From the NCBI GenBank assembly GCA_963665765.1, contig OY762464.1, positions 1,240,001 through 1,304,000 of the forward strand: a DNA stretch of 64,000 bases, in the 5' to 3' direction. The DNA is from Bin76 sp963665765. GTDB lineage: Bacteria > Actinomycetota > Acidimicrobiia > Spongiisociales > ZC4RG35. The number at the start of each line of letters is the position of its first letter. Position 1 is the stretch's first letter. The notes beneath the pieces are model-generated. The model did no database searches and was not told the origin of the DNA. It worked only from the letters and a program-made list of their open reading frames with translations. Made by a program: the position numbers and the translations under genes. Shown here piece after piece: positions 25,741-34,631 of the stretch.

Positions 25741-27495
25741 TCAGCCGACCGAGAGGTCGTACCAGCGAACGCTGTTGTCGGGATGCCAGACCAACCCGGA
25801 GATACTCGATGAGAACGCCCACTGGGTAGTTCTCTCGACCACCGGGAGCCAGGTGACCTGGTCGGCCAGAATGTCCTGAACCTCGGCCAGCATGGCGTTA
25901 CGGGCTGCCTCGTCGGCTTCGTTCACCAACTGCCCGAACAGGCCGTCAACCTCAGGCGAAGTGAAGTTGACCATGTTGTTCAGTCCGCCCGCCTCGGTGG
26001 AGACGAAGAACAGCAGGGTGGCATAACCGGCGTCCACTCCGATGGGCTTCTCCTGGTCGTTGAGAGCGAACTGGAGGTCCTTTTTGACCAACTGGCGGTC
26101 ACCGTACTGGGTCTGGGGCAGCGGATCGAGCTGCACGTTCATTCCCACGGCGGCCAGGTCGGCCTGGATGAGAGTGGCGATCGGGCCGAGAATGGCTTCC
26201 TTCTCCGCCACGTAGCTCAACAGGATGCTGCCGTCGTCGGAGTATCCCGCTTCGGCCAGGAGTTCCTGCGCCCGGTCGGGGTCGTAGTCGTACTGGATGT
26301 CTGACCGCGAATAACCCGGGTAGCTGGAAGGAATCTGGCCTTCCCACTTGGTGGCGTTACCGAAGTAACCCACCCGGATGATCTCGTCGTAGTTGATGGC
26401 GTGAGCCACGGCCTTCCGAACCGCCAGGTTGTCGAAGGGCGGAGTCGAGAAGTTCATGTGGACGAACAGGTTGTCGTTACCCTGCACACCCGCCACGGTC
26501 ACATCGGCGTTGCCCGCCAGGCTGTCGAACTCACGGGGGGTGAGCCTCTCCACCAACTGGGCGTCGCCGGAGAGAATGGCCCCCAACCGGTTGGAGGTCT
26601 CCGGAACCTTGCGGTAGACAATCCGGTCGATGGCCGGAGCGCCCCGGTAGTAGTCGGGGTTGGCCACCACCACGAACTGGCTGTCCTTCTCCCAGTTCTC
26701 CAGGCAATAGGGCCCGAAGCTGGGCAGGTCTACGTTATTGGCGTAGTCGTGGGACCACGGATCCTCGTCGGTGGCGTTGGCTTCCATCGTCTCCTTGTCG
26801 AAAATGCCCAGACCGAAAATGGTCAGGACCGGCAGGAAGAGCTTGTTGGGAGCAGCCTGGCGAATGTTGACCGTGTAATCGTCCACCCTGGTGATGGTGT
26901 CGCCCAACTCCTGGGTAGCCGGATCGCCTGAGAAGACATCGACGGTGAACCCGTCAATCGAGCCGACGTTGGAAAGGAACCAACCGATGGGGGCGGCGCC
27001 TGAGACCGACTTGGCGCGGGCAAAGGTATAAAGTACATCGTCGGCGTTGAAGGTGGCCCCGTTGCACCCCACCACGCCCTCTCGCAGGTTGAAGGTCCAA
27101 GTCAGGGAAGCCTCGTCAAAGGACCAGGACTCCGCCAACCGACCTTCGAAGTGCTCGTCGGCGAACCCGAAGTCCAAGAGTCCCACACCTTCGGAGTTGG
27201 CGCCGGCACTCTTGTAATAGACCAGGTATTCCTGGAGGTTGACCATTCCCGTTTGGCTGGTGGGGATGGCTGCCGAGGGCCCGTCGTAGTCAAGGCCCGA
27301 GGGGATGTCCTCGGCCAGTACGGTCAACTGGACCGGTTCCGGCGCTGCCGTGGTGGCGGGCGCCGCGGTGGTTTCCGGAGCTGCGGCAGCAGTGGTCTCC
27401 GGGGCGGGCGCGGTGGTGGCTGCAGGCTCGTCGTCACCGCCGCAAGCGGCAACCAACAAAGCGAACCCTACCAGTAAAGCAAGTGCTTTTCGCAT
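25741..27495 (-). CDS. ABC transporter substrate-binding lipoprotein, family 5
   Basis: A 584-residue exported lipoprotein. A signal peptide ends in the lipobox LVAAC (Cys at about residue 18), followed by an Ala/Thr/Pro linker of about 35 residues (TTAAP-type repeats) that would bridge the cell wall. The body is a family-5 oligopeptide-binding protein (WSFDEASLTWTFNLREG, later YGDRQLVKKDLQFAL). It is the first gene of the ten-gene operon running to 16391. The linker style is a main reason for placing the organism among Acidimicrobiia. Confidence 0.9.
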   Translation of the reverse strand: MRKALALLVGFALLVAACGGDDEPAATTAPAPETTAAAAPETTAAPATTAAPEPVQLTVLAEDIPSGLDYDGPSAAIPTSQTGMVNLQEYLVYYKSAGANSEGVGLLDFGFADEHFEGRLAESWSFDEASLTWTFNLREGVVGCNGATFNADDVLYTFARAKSVSGAAPIGWFLSNVGSIDGFTVDVFSGDPATQELGDTITRVDDYTVNIRQAAPNKLFLPVLTIFGLGIFDKETMEANATDEDPWSHDYANNVDLPSFGPYCLENWEKDSQFVVVANPDYYRGAPAIDRIVYRKVPETSNRLGAILSGDAQLVERLTPREFDSLAGNADVTVAGVQGNDNLFVHMNFSTPPFDNLAVRKAVAHAINYDEIIRVGYFGNATKWEGQIPSSYPGYSRSDIQYDYDPDRAQELLAEAGYSDDGSILLSYVAEKEAILGPIATLIQADLAAVGMNVQLDPLPQTQYGDRQLVKKDLQFALNDQEKPIGVDAGYATLLFFVSTEAGGLNNMVNFTSPEVDGLFGQLVNEADEAARNAMLAEVQDILADQVTWLPVVERTTQWAFSSSISGLVWHPDNSVRWYDLSVG

Positions 27496-27606
27496 GAAGT
27501 TCCTTCAGTTACGCTGATGTTTCTATTCAGGGTGCTCGACAGTCATTTACAATCAAGCCCCAGGCCATCCTAACCACATGTGTCGGGCTTCCCCTAAACA
27601 GCCCCC

Positions 27607-27630
27607 CTAGTCGGTACGACCATCGACTAG
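27607..27630. promoter_or_regulatory. Inverted repeat in the divergent promoter region
   Basis: CTAGTCG and CGACTAG are perfect 7-base arms separated by 10 bases. They lie between the divergently transcribed transporter operon and the amidase unit, 112 bases before the binding-protein start. The size and spacing suit a dimeric repressor; no regulator gene is adjacent. Confidence 0.35.
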
Positions 27631-27665
27631 AGGCAGCATCGCGACCAAAGGCGAGATCTTTCCCA

Positions 27666-27848
27666 GTGCAAGACACAAAAAACCCTCCTCGGCCGTCTGA
27701 GCATCCCCAGCCAACCCTCCCCACCCCCAGGGCGGATCCTGCCATCCGTCAGATGGAACAACTCGCCGCCCTGGTTCGCCGTGCAGTCAGCCAGGAGGAG
27801 ATGACCCTCCTTCCCGCCGACATATTCCGTGCTGGTCAGAATGAGTGA
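27666..27848 (+). CDS. Possible small 60-aa protein translationally coupled to the amidase
   Basis: A GTG-initiated frame whose stop overlaps the start of the amidase gene by eight bases. The first third is Pro-rich and unlikely-looking; the second part (AIRQMEQLAALVRRAVSQEE) is a plausible amphipathic helix. Small AtzG-like subunits are sometimes encoded just before amidases, but I see no firm match. It may simply be a leader. Confidence 0.3.
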   Translation: MQDTKNPPRPSEHPQPTLPTPRADPAIRQMEQLAALVRRAVSQEEMTLLPADIFRAGQNE

Positions 27849-29223
27849 TCTCTCCCTACTGTCGCTTGTCAAGGCGGCGGCGGCCGTGGCGGAGGGTTCG
27901 GTCTCTCCCGTGGAATTACTGGAAGCCTCGCTACGGCAGGTGGCCAAATGGGAACCAACCGTCAAGGCTTTGGTGGGCAGCCCTATCGAGGGCGTCGAGA
28001 GAGTGGCCCGCCGGCGAGCCGAGGAGGCAGCCCGTGGGGAACTGAGAGGCCCCCTCCATGGGGTGCCGGTGATGCTCAAGGACCTGATGGACATGGCGGG
28101 AGAACTCACCACCGCCTCCTCCCGCATCCTCTCGGACAACCGCGCCGGCGCCGACGCACCGGTCACCGCCCGCTTGCGGAAAGCCGGCGCAGTCATCGTA
28201 GCCAAGACCAACGTCCACGAATTCGCTTACGGCGCCAAGAACCCACCCACCGCCAATCCCTGGGATCCCCGCCGTATTCCGGGGGGCTCAAGCGGCGGTT
28301 CGGCGGCGGCCGTCGCCTCCCACATGTGCCACGGAGCCCTCGGGTCCGACACAGCCGCCTCCATCCGCCAACCGGCCGCCTTATGCGGCCTGGTGGGGAT
28401 CAAGCCCACCTACGGGAGGGTGCCTCTTAGAGGAATCATCCCCTGCGCCTGGTCCCTGGACGCCGCCGGACCGATCACCCGCTCGGTGGCCGACGCCCGG
28501 CTGATGCTGGAGGTCATCGAAGGACCCGACATACAGGATCCCACCACGGTTAGCCTCCCCTCCTCGCCTCCCGCTCGCCCGCTGTCTGATAGCCGCATAG
28601 GGGTGGTGACCGAGTTGATGTCGCCCAACCAACCGGAGGTGACCGCGGTCCTCAACCGAACCTTGAGCCGCTTGGAGGAAACCGGGGCTGAACTCCGCCA
28701 GGTTTCCATCGGTGACCCCGAGGAAATGGTGGCTGCCCTGTTCATCATCCTTACCGTGGAATCTGCCTCGTACCATCGCCGGTGGCTGGAAGAACGGCCG
28801 CAAGACTACGGCTCCGACGTGCGGGAGTATCTGGAGTTGGGCATGCAGTTCCGGGGAGTTGACTTTGTGGATGCCCAGCGACTCCGCCGAGCGGTGAAGA
28901 ACCGGATCAACCAAGCCTTGGAGGAGTGTGACCTTCTTTTCGCGCCGGCCCAGCACATCTTGGCTCCCCTGATGGACGACCACGAATTGACTCTGGAGGA
29001 CGGGAGCCGGGAAACCGTCGCCATCCTGTTGTGCCGGTCCCTGCTTCCCTTCAACCTCTCGGGTCACTGCGGCGTCTCGGTCCCCGTTACCCACGCCCGG
29101 GGGCTTCCGGTGGGAGTGCAGTTGATCGGAGCGCCCTTTGCCGACCATGCCCTGCTGGATTACGCTCAGCAACTCCACGATCTCCTGGAATGGAGTTGGG
29201 AACCGCCTCTCCTGCCCTCCTGA
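27841..29223 (+). CDS. Amidase signature family protein (second in the window)
   Basis: A 460-residue amidase. Lys is in GVPVMLKDLMDMAG, the cis-Ser in GGSSGGSAAAVASHM, and the nucleophile region is GSDTAASIRQPAALCGLVGI. This last segment and GRVPLRGIIPCAWSLD resemble GatA-type amidases, but no gatB or gatC is adjacent, so it is catabolic rather than part of tRNA amidation. The ATG at 27841 is preferred over a GTG 12 bases earlier. A MmgE/PrpD gene follows after 22 bases, repeating the pairing seen at 10.7-14.7 kb. Confidence 0.85.
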   Translation: MSDLSLLSLVKAAAAVAEGSVSPVELLEASLRQVAKWEPTVKALVGSPIEGVERVARRRAEEAARGELRGPLHGVPVMLKDLMDMAGELTTASSRILSDNRAGADAPVTARLRKAGAVIVAKTNVHEFAYGAKNPPTANPWDPRRIPGGSSGGSAAAVASHMCHGALGSDTAASIRQPAALCGLVGIKPTYGRVPLRGIIPCAWSLDAAGPITRSVADARLMLEVIEGPDIQDPTTVSLPSSPPARPLSDSRIGVVTELMSPNQPEVTAVLNRTLSRLEETGAELRQVSIGDPEEMVAALFIILTVESASYHRRWLEERPQDYGSDVREYLELGMQFRGVDFVDAQRLRRAVKNRINQALEECDLLFAPAQHILAPLMDDHELTLEDGSRETVAILLCRSLLPFNLSGHCGVSVPVTHARGLPVGVQLIGAPFADHALLDYAQQLHDLLEWSWEPPLLPS

Positions 29224-29245
29224 TAGTCACCGAAAGAAGTCCACC

Positions 29246-30646
29246 GTGTCTTTAGCCCGCCAACTGGTAGAACGAGCCTGGGATATTCCCATCGACGCGC
29301 AGGACCTCGAGACGATCCGCTCGCTCTTCTACGACCATCTGGGAGTCAGCGCCGCCGGGGCCGGAGACGGCTCCGCCCTTGCGGTGGGCCGCTTCTCGGA
29401 CACCGTCTATGCAAAAGGACCGACGCTCCCCGTTTTGGGCACCGACCGATCTCTGCCGGTGTTGGGCGCCACCATGACCAATGCCGTGGCGGCTCATTCC
29501 ACCGAATATGACGACGTCCACAACTCGTCCTCGAGCCATCCCGGAGTTGTGGTGTTTCCCGCAGCCCTGGCTGCCGCCCGCCTCGCCGGAGCAACAGCCG
29601 ATCGGTTCCTGGCCGGAACCATCGTGGGTTACGAGGTAATGTGTCGCATCGGTATGGCCGCCAACCCTCCCTCGCTGTATGCCCGGGGTTTCCATCCCAC
29701 CCCGGTCATCGGGGTGTTCGGAGCGGCAGCCGCCGCCGCTTACGTCATGGATCTTTCGGTGGACAGGGCGGTCTCCGCCCTCGGGATAGCCGGATCCATG
29801 GCAGCGGGCAGCATGCAGTTCCTGGTGGACGGCGCCTGGACCAAGCGCCTCCATCCCGGATTGGCGGCCCGCAATGGCTTGGAGGCGGCGATGCTGGCCG
29901 CCGAAGGCTACCGGGGGACTTCGGATCCCCTGGGCGGCGACAAGGCCTTCTTTGCCTCTTATTGCCGGCCCATCCGAGCGGAGGCGGTTCTCGATCAGTG
30001 GGGAGAACGGCCGCTGGAAGTCCGGGCAACCTCCATCAAGGCCCACACCTGCTGTCGATACAAGCAGGGCGGCATCGATGCCCTGTTGGACATCCGCAGC
30101 CGTGGCGGGTTCTCTCCCTCCGAAATCTCCTCGGTGACGGTCGGGCTCCTGAGCATGGCCTATGACATAGTGGCGGTTCCGGTCGAGACCAAGAAGAGGC
30201 CCCAGGGGGTGGTGGACGCCCAGTTCTCCATGCCTTACGGAGCGGCGGTGGCTCTCTCGCGAGGACGGGCCGGCCTCGACGAGTATCAAGAGTCGCGTCT
30301 CTCCGACCCGGAGTTGGTAAGGTTGATGGACCTGACAAACTGCGTGGTGGACCCGGCCCTGGACGACGAATATCCGGCCAAGTGGAAGACCTGGGCTGAA
30401 GTGTCAACCGTCGACGGGAGTTCCTGGCGTACCGTTGTCGATTATCCAAAGGGCGATCCGGGCAACCCCTATACCGCCGACGAGCTGCGGGACAAGTTCT
30501 CCCAACTCACCAAGGACATCTACAGCCCCGGTCGGCAGGACCAGATAGCTGCGGCGATAGCCGGTCTGGGCGCCGGGGTGGAACTGGACGATCTGCTGTC
30601 GATTCTCGGTCGGGATGTGTTCGCCGGTTCCGGGCCCCTACACTGA
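29246..30646 (+). CDS. MmgE/PrpD family protein (second in the window)
   Basis: A 466-residue relative of the protein at 10670. Landmarks are YDHLGVSAAGAGDGSALAVG, AVAAHSTEYDDVHNSSSSHP and VFPAALAAARLAG in the helical domain, and TSIKAHTCCRYKQGGIDA in the middle. The GTG at 29246 follows a purine-rich GAAAGAAG stretch; the in-frame extension to 29138 overlaps the amidase and is rejected. Probably an isomerase, dehydratase or decarboxylase acting on the product of the amidase step. The MaoC gene follows after seven bases. Confidence 0.85.
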   Translation: MSLARQLVERAWDIPIDAQDLETIRSLFYDHLGVSAAGAGDGSALAVGRFSDTVYAKGPTLPVLGTDRSLPVLGATMTNAVAAHSTEYDDVHNSSSSHPGVVVFPAALAAARLAGATADRFLAGTIVGYEVMCRIGMAANPPSLYARGFHPTPVIGVFGAAAAAAYVMDLSVDRAVSALGIAGSMAAGSMQFLVDGAWTKRLHPGLAARNGLEAAMLAAEGYRGTSDPLGGDKAFFASYCRPIRAEAVLDQWGERPLEVRATSIKAHTCCRYKQGGIDALLDIRSRGGFSPSEISSVTVGLLSMAYDIVAVPVETKKRPQGVVDAQFSMPYGAAVALSRGRAGLDEYQESRLSDPELVRLMDLTNCVVDPALDDEYPAKWKTWAEVSTVDGSSWRTVVDYPKGDPGNPYTADELRDKFSQLTKDIYSPGRQDQIAAAIAGLGAGVELDDLLSILGRDVFAGSGPLH

Positions 30647-30653
30647 CCCCGCT

Positions 30654-31172
30654 ATGGCTTTCAAAGACACCTGGTTCGGTCGCTACTACGAGGACTTCGA
30701 AGTGGACGACATCTACCGGTCCAGCCTGGGCCGGACTATTACCGAGACCGACAACACCTGGTTCACCCTGCTCACGCTCAACACCAACCAATCCCACTTC
30801 AACGCCCACTACGCCGAGCAAACTCCCTTCGGCAAAGTGATCGTCAACTCGGGGTTCACCATCGCCCTGGTGCTGGGTATGTCGGTGATCGACACCTCCC
30901 AGAAGGCCTTCGCCAATCTGGGATTCACCAACATCAAGCTCCCGGCGCCGGTGTTCGTGGGCGACACCATCTATGTCGAATCCCAGATCCTCGGCAAGAG
31001 AGAGTCAAAGTCGAGGCCTTACGGGGGGATCGTCACCCTCCGGACCCGGGCCGTAAACCAGGATGGAACAACGGTCGTGGTCTACGAGCGCAGCGTGTTC
31101 ATCTACAAAAGGAGCGCCCCCCATGCCGAGGGGTACTGGCCCGAACCCGACCGGCCCATCGAGGAACTCTAA
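30654..31172 (+). CDS. MaoC-like hot-dog fold dehydratase
   Basis: A 172-residue protein starting MAFKDTWFGRYYEDFEVDDI. It has the MaoC pattern: an Asp in TITETDNTWFT, then NQSHFNAHYAEQTPFGKVIV with the catalytic His, and the VFVGDTIYVESQIL strand. It hydrates or dehydrates an acyl-CoA. It is the last gene of the plus-strand amidase, MmgE/PrpD, MaoC unit and converges on the acyl-CoA dehydrogenase gene. An extension to 30615 lies inside the upstream gene. Confidence 0.85.
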   Translation: MAFKDTWFGRYYEDFEVDDIYRSSLGRTITETDNTWFTLLTLNTNQSHFNAHYAEQTPFGKVIVNSGFTIALVLGMSVIDTSQKAFANLGFTNIKLPAPVFVGDTIYVESQILGKRESKSRPYGGIVTLRTRAVNQDGTTVVVYERSVFIYKRSAPHAEGYWPEPDRPIEEL

Positions 31173-31177
31173 AGCCC

Positions 31178-32341
31178 CTAGTCAACCACCACCCGGCCGC
31201 TGATCAGACCCCGGGCGATCACCATGCGCATGATGTCGTTGGTGCCCTCTCCGATCACCATGAGCGGGGCATCGCGATACAGACGCTCGATGTCCAATTC
31301 CTGGCTGTAGCCCATTCCCCCGTGGATCCGCATCGAGTCCAGGGCATTGGTGCAGGCCACTTCCGAGGCGAAGTACTTGGCCATGCCCGCCTCCATGTCG
31401 ACCCGCTTGCCCTGATCCGCCTGGGAGGCCGCCCACCAGACCAGAAGTCTCGCCGCCTGGGTGTTGGTGGCCATCTCCGCCAACTTCAATTGGATGGCCT
31501 GGAAACCGGAGATCTTGCGGCCGAATGCCTGCCGGTCGTTGGCATAGGCCAGGGCCTGGTTGTAGGCCTCCTGGGCAATGCCAACCGAACGGGCTGCGAT
31601 GTTGATTCTCCCGATCTCCAGCCCGCTCATCACCTGCTGGAATCCCCGGCCTTCGACTCCCCCCACCAGATTCTCCACCGGCACCCGAACATTGTCAAGC
31701 TGCACCTCGCAACTCTCGGTGCCCTTGTAACCCAGCTTGGGCAGATCCCGGCTGACTTCGAATCCGGGGGTTCCCTTCTCGACGAGGATCAGGCTCATGC
31801 CTCGATGGGCCGGTTGGGCGTCGGGATCGGTCTTGACCAGCACCGGCAGGGGGTCGGCGTAGCGGGCGTTGGTGATCCACAGCTTCGAACCCTGGATCAC
31901 ATAGTGGTCGCCATCCCGGATCGCCCGCGTCTTGATGCCCTGCAGATCGGTGCCGGCATCGGGCTCGGTGAGAGCAATCCCGGTTCGACGTTCCCCCGAA
32001 GCCAGATCGGACAAGAAACGGTCCTTCTGTTCTTCCGTGCCGTGACGGGCGATGATGAAACAGGCGAGCGAATGGCTACCCAGGATTCCCGCAATTCCCA
32101 TCCAGCCCCGGGAGATTTCCTCGAAGACCAGCGCCAAAGAGACAAAATCGGCACCCAGGCCCCCGTACTCCTCGGGCACCGTGATGCCAAACAGGCCCAT
32201 CTGCTGCATTGATTCGACTATCTCGGTGGGGTATCTACCGGAGTGTTCCCATTCATTCGCCACCGGCCTGATCTCGTCGTCCACGAAACGACGCAGTGTC
32301 TGTCGGAATAGCTGGTGTTCGGGGCTTAATTGGAAATCCAA
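31178..32341 (-). CDS. Acyl-CoA dehydrogenase
   Basis: A 387-residue FAD enzyme of the standard family length that introduces a double bond into an acyl-CoA and passes electrons to ETF. Signatures are ALTEPDAGTDLQGIKTRA, WITNARYADPL, GYKGTESCEVQLDNVRVP and the C-terminal IHGGMGYSQELDIERLYRDA followed by IGEGTNDIMR, whose Glu is the usual catalytic base position. It is transcribed with, and 94 bases downstream of, the CoA transferase gene. Confidence 0.9.
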   Translation of the reverse strand: MDFQLSPEHQLFRQTLRRFVDDEIRPVANEWEHSGRYPTEIVESMQQMGLFGITVPEEYGGLGADFVSLALVFEEISRGWMGIAGILGSHSLACFIIARHGTEEQKDRFLSDLASGERRTGIALTEPDAGTDLQGIKTRAIRDGDHYVIQGSKLWITNARYADPLPVLVKTDPDAQPAHRGMSLILVEKGTPGFEVSRDLPKLGYKGTESCEVQLDNVRVPVENLVGGVEGRGFQQVMSGLEIGRINIAARSVGIAQEAYNQALAYANDRQAFGRKISGFQAIQLKLAEMATNTQAARLLVWWAASQADQGKRVDMEAGMAKYFASEVACTNALDSMRIHGGMGYSQELDIERLYRDAPLMVIGEGTNDIMRMVIARGLISGRVVVD

Positions 32342-32435
32342 AAGCGTTCTCCTGGTTTAGTTTTGGTGATTCTGGCTTGTCAATGGCGCCGGACACCTGG
32401 CATCCGACCATGCCTGATCCTAGGTCCGGAAGACC

Positions 32436-33656
32436 TCAATCCTCCTGCTCCGACACCTTCCCGAAGGCTCCGTGGGCTAACAGTTCTGCCAACCGCTCAT
32501 CCGAATAGCCCAGGAGTTGCGTCATGATCGGCTCGAAGTGCTCCCCCCGCCTGGGCGCCGCCCGATACGTCAACTCGGAAGGATCTCCCACTCGCACCGG
32601 ACTGGCGGGCGACTCGATCTCCCCCCAGAGGTGGTGGACCGTCTTGACCCTCATCTGACGATGCAGGGTGTGTGGTGCCTCCAGCGCCTGGGGCATGTGC
32701 AGAATGGGAGCGGTGGGCACTCCCTTCTCCCTGAGAATCTCCACCCACTCAGACGCCGGACGCTGAGAAAAAGTCTCGTCGAGGATGGCAATCAACTCTT
32801 CCTTGTGGTCCCTCCTAACCTCGAAGTTGGCAAATCGGGGATCGGAGGGCAACTCCGGCCGGCCGACCGCCTCGGCCAGCAAAACGAAGAACTTCTCCTT
32901 GGCGCATCCTGCCAGAAACCACTCCCCGTCAGATCCCCGGAATAGCTGGAACGGGACCAGAGCGGGGTGAGCCGACCGGGAGATTCTCTCCGGTAGCCAA
33001 CCCCGATTGAGATGCCAGGTGGCCGGATAGGTGAGCAGACTGACCGCCACATCGTAGAGACTGATGTCACAATCGGTGCCCTGCCCGGTCCGCCGGGCCC
33101 CGTGAACGGCTGCCAGCAGGGCGAGGGCTGCTACATATCCCCCCGAGTAATCCACCAGAGAAAGACCTGTCTTGGTTGGCGGAGCGTCGGGCTCTCCGGT
33201 CATGTTCATCCAACCTGCCAATCCCTGCAGCATGTAGTCGTATCCAGGCTGGCGGGTTAGTTCCCCGGTCATGCCGTACCCGCTCACCGAAACACATACG
33301 ATCCGGGGATTGAGATGCTTGAGGTCGTCGTAGAGGATCCGCAGTTTGGCGGGCACATCCCCACGAAGGTTGGAAAAGACCACGTCGGAGCATCGCACCA
33401 GGTCCTCGATAACCTCCCGGCCCGCCGCGGTGGAGAGGTCAAGACTCAGGCTCTTTTTGTTGCGGTTGAAGGTTTCAAAAAAGAGACTGTCCTCCCCCTC
33501 CTGGTAGGGGGAGATGTACCTTCCCACGTCACCTCCGGTGCGGGGGTCTTCGATCTTGATCACTTCGGCGCCCAGATCGGCCAGATGGAGGGTGGCGAAG
33601 GGCCCCGCGCCAAACTGCTCGATCGCCAATATGCGTATGTCCTCCAGAGGAAGCAT
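32436..33656 (-). CDS. CaiB/BaiF family CoA transferase (family III)
   Basis: A 406-residue enzyme that swaps CoA between acids. Landmarks are LEDIRILAIEQFGAGPFATL, LADLGAEVIKIEDPRTGGD, NRNKKSLSLDL and PGYDYMLQGLAGWM, whose Asp is the catalytic residue that forms a CoA thioester. The start at ATG 33656 gives the usual N-terminus; an in-frame extension to 33824 looks non-coding. It probably activates the acid oxidised by the downstream acyl-CoA dehydrogenase. Confidence 0.9.
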   Translation of the reverse strand: MLPLEDIRILAIEQFGAGPFATLHLADLGAEVIKIEDPRTGGDVGRYISPYQEGEDSLFFETFNRNKKSLSLDLSTAAGREVIEDLVRCSDVVFSNLRGDVPAKLRILYDDLKHLNPRIVCVSVSGYGMTGELTRQPGYDYMLQGLAGWMNMTGEPDAPPTKTGLSLVDYSGGYVAALALLAAVHGARRTGQGTDCDISLYDVAVSLLTYPATWHLNRGWLPERISRSAHPALVPFQLFRGSDGEWFLAGCAKEKFFVLLAEAVGRPELPSDPRFANFEVRRDHKEELIAILDETFSQRPASEWVEILREKGVPTAPILHMPQALEAPHTLHRQMRVKTVHHLWGEIESPASPVRVGDPSELTYRAAPRRGEHFEPIMTQLLGYSDERLAELLAHGAFGKVSEQED

Positions 33657-33872
33657 GATCAAGACTCCTGACAGTTGCTCTGTTCTGAGTACCGGTTGGC
33701 ACATCGAACCAGGAATGATCATAGGTGGTAGCCCGGATGCTCGAAAAAGTCGGGGGTCCACTGCATCGGTGATGACATATCCTGCTTCCCCCCCAACCAG
33801 GTTTGGCAGGGGCGCGGGTTCCAACCAGACTCTTCAGTCGATGACAACCATCCCCTTTGCCTCGGATCGGGA

Positions 33873-34631
33873 ATGACCCTTGGCAACGCTTCCGAAACGG
33901 TCCGAGACCGGTTAACCGCCCGACTCGACCACATAGCGGTTGCCGTTCCTTCTTCTGAACCGGCTTTGATCCGTTGGCGGGACCAACTTGGGGCAGGGTT
34001 TGCCGGGGGCACCCGGCGGGATGGATTCATGACCAGCCAGTGGCGTTATCGAAATGGCGGCAAGCTGGAATTGATCGAACCCGACCCGGACTACCCGCCT
34101 GAGGAGGTCTATCTGACAGGTTTTCTGGCCAAGTACGGCGCGTCGATCCACCACCTCACTTTGAAAGTCCCGAACCTGGAACAGCCACTCGACGCTCTGC
34201 GCCGAGCCGGGATCGAACCGATCGGCATCAACCGGGAGCCTCTCTTCCACGAAGCCTTCGTGCGACCCCGGGACGGAGGAGGACTGCTGATCCAACTGCT
34301 CTGGACAGACGTGGCCGATCACGAATGGGAAAACGACCTGAATTGGGAGGTGACTCCACCTCCGGTGGACGGCGCCCGGTTGCTGGCGGCGCGTCTCCGC
34401 CATCCCGACCTGTCGCAGGCCGCTTGGCTGTGGACCATTCTGGGTGCTCAGGTGGTGTGGAAAGACTCAGGATTGGTGGCTCGATGGCCGGAATCTTTTA
34501 TGGAGGTGCGGATCGAACCGGGGCAACCCGCCGGGCCGGTTGGTCTGGTTTTCGGTGACGCTCGGACCGGGCCGGCCCACCCCCGGATCGGCCCCGCCCT
34601 CGAGAGCCAGGTCGGACCCGGCCCAACCTAA
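33873..34631 (+). CDS. VOC (glyoxalase/dioxygenase-fold) family protein
   Basis: A 252-residue protein with a clear vicinal-oxygen-chelate N-half: LDHIAVAVPSSEPALIRW with the first metal-type His, GKLELIEP with an acidic ligand, and ASIHHLTLKVPNLEQPLDAL. This resembles methylmalonyl-CoA epimerase-like VOC proteins. The second half (ARLRHPDLSQAAWLWTILGA) may be a diverged VOC repeat. The reaction is unknown. It converges on the TetR gene with a four-base overlap. Confidence 0.7.
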   Translation: MTLGNASETVRDRLTARLDHIAVAVPSSEPALIRWRDQLGAGFAGGTRRDGFMTSQWRYRNGGKLELIEPDPDYPPEEVYLTGFLAKYGASIHHLTLKVPNLEQPLDALRRAGIEPIGINREPLFHEAFVRPRDGGGLLIQLLWTDVADHEWENDLNWEVTPPPVDGARLLAARLRHPDLSQAAWLWTILGAQVVWKDSGLVARWPESFMEVRIEPGQPAGPVGLVFGDARTGPAHPRIGPALESQVGPGPT

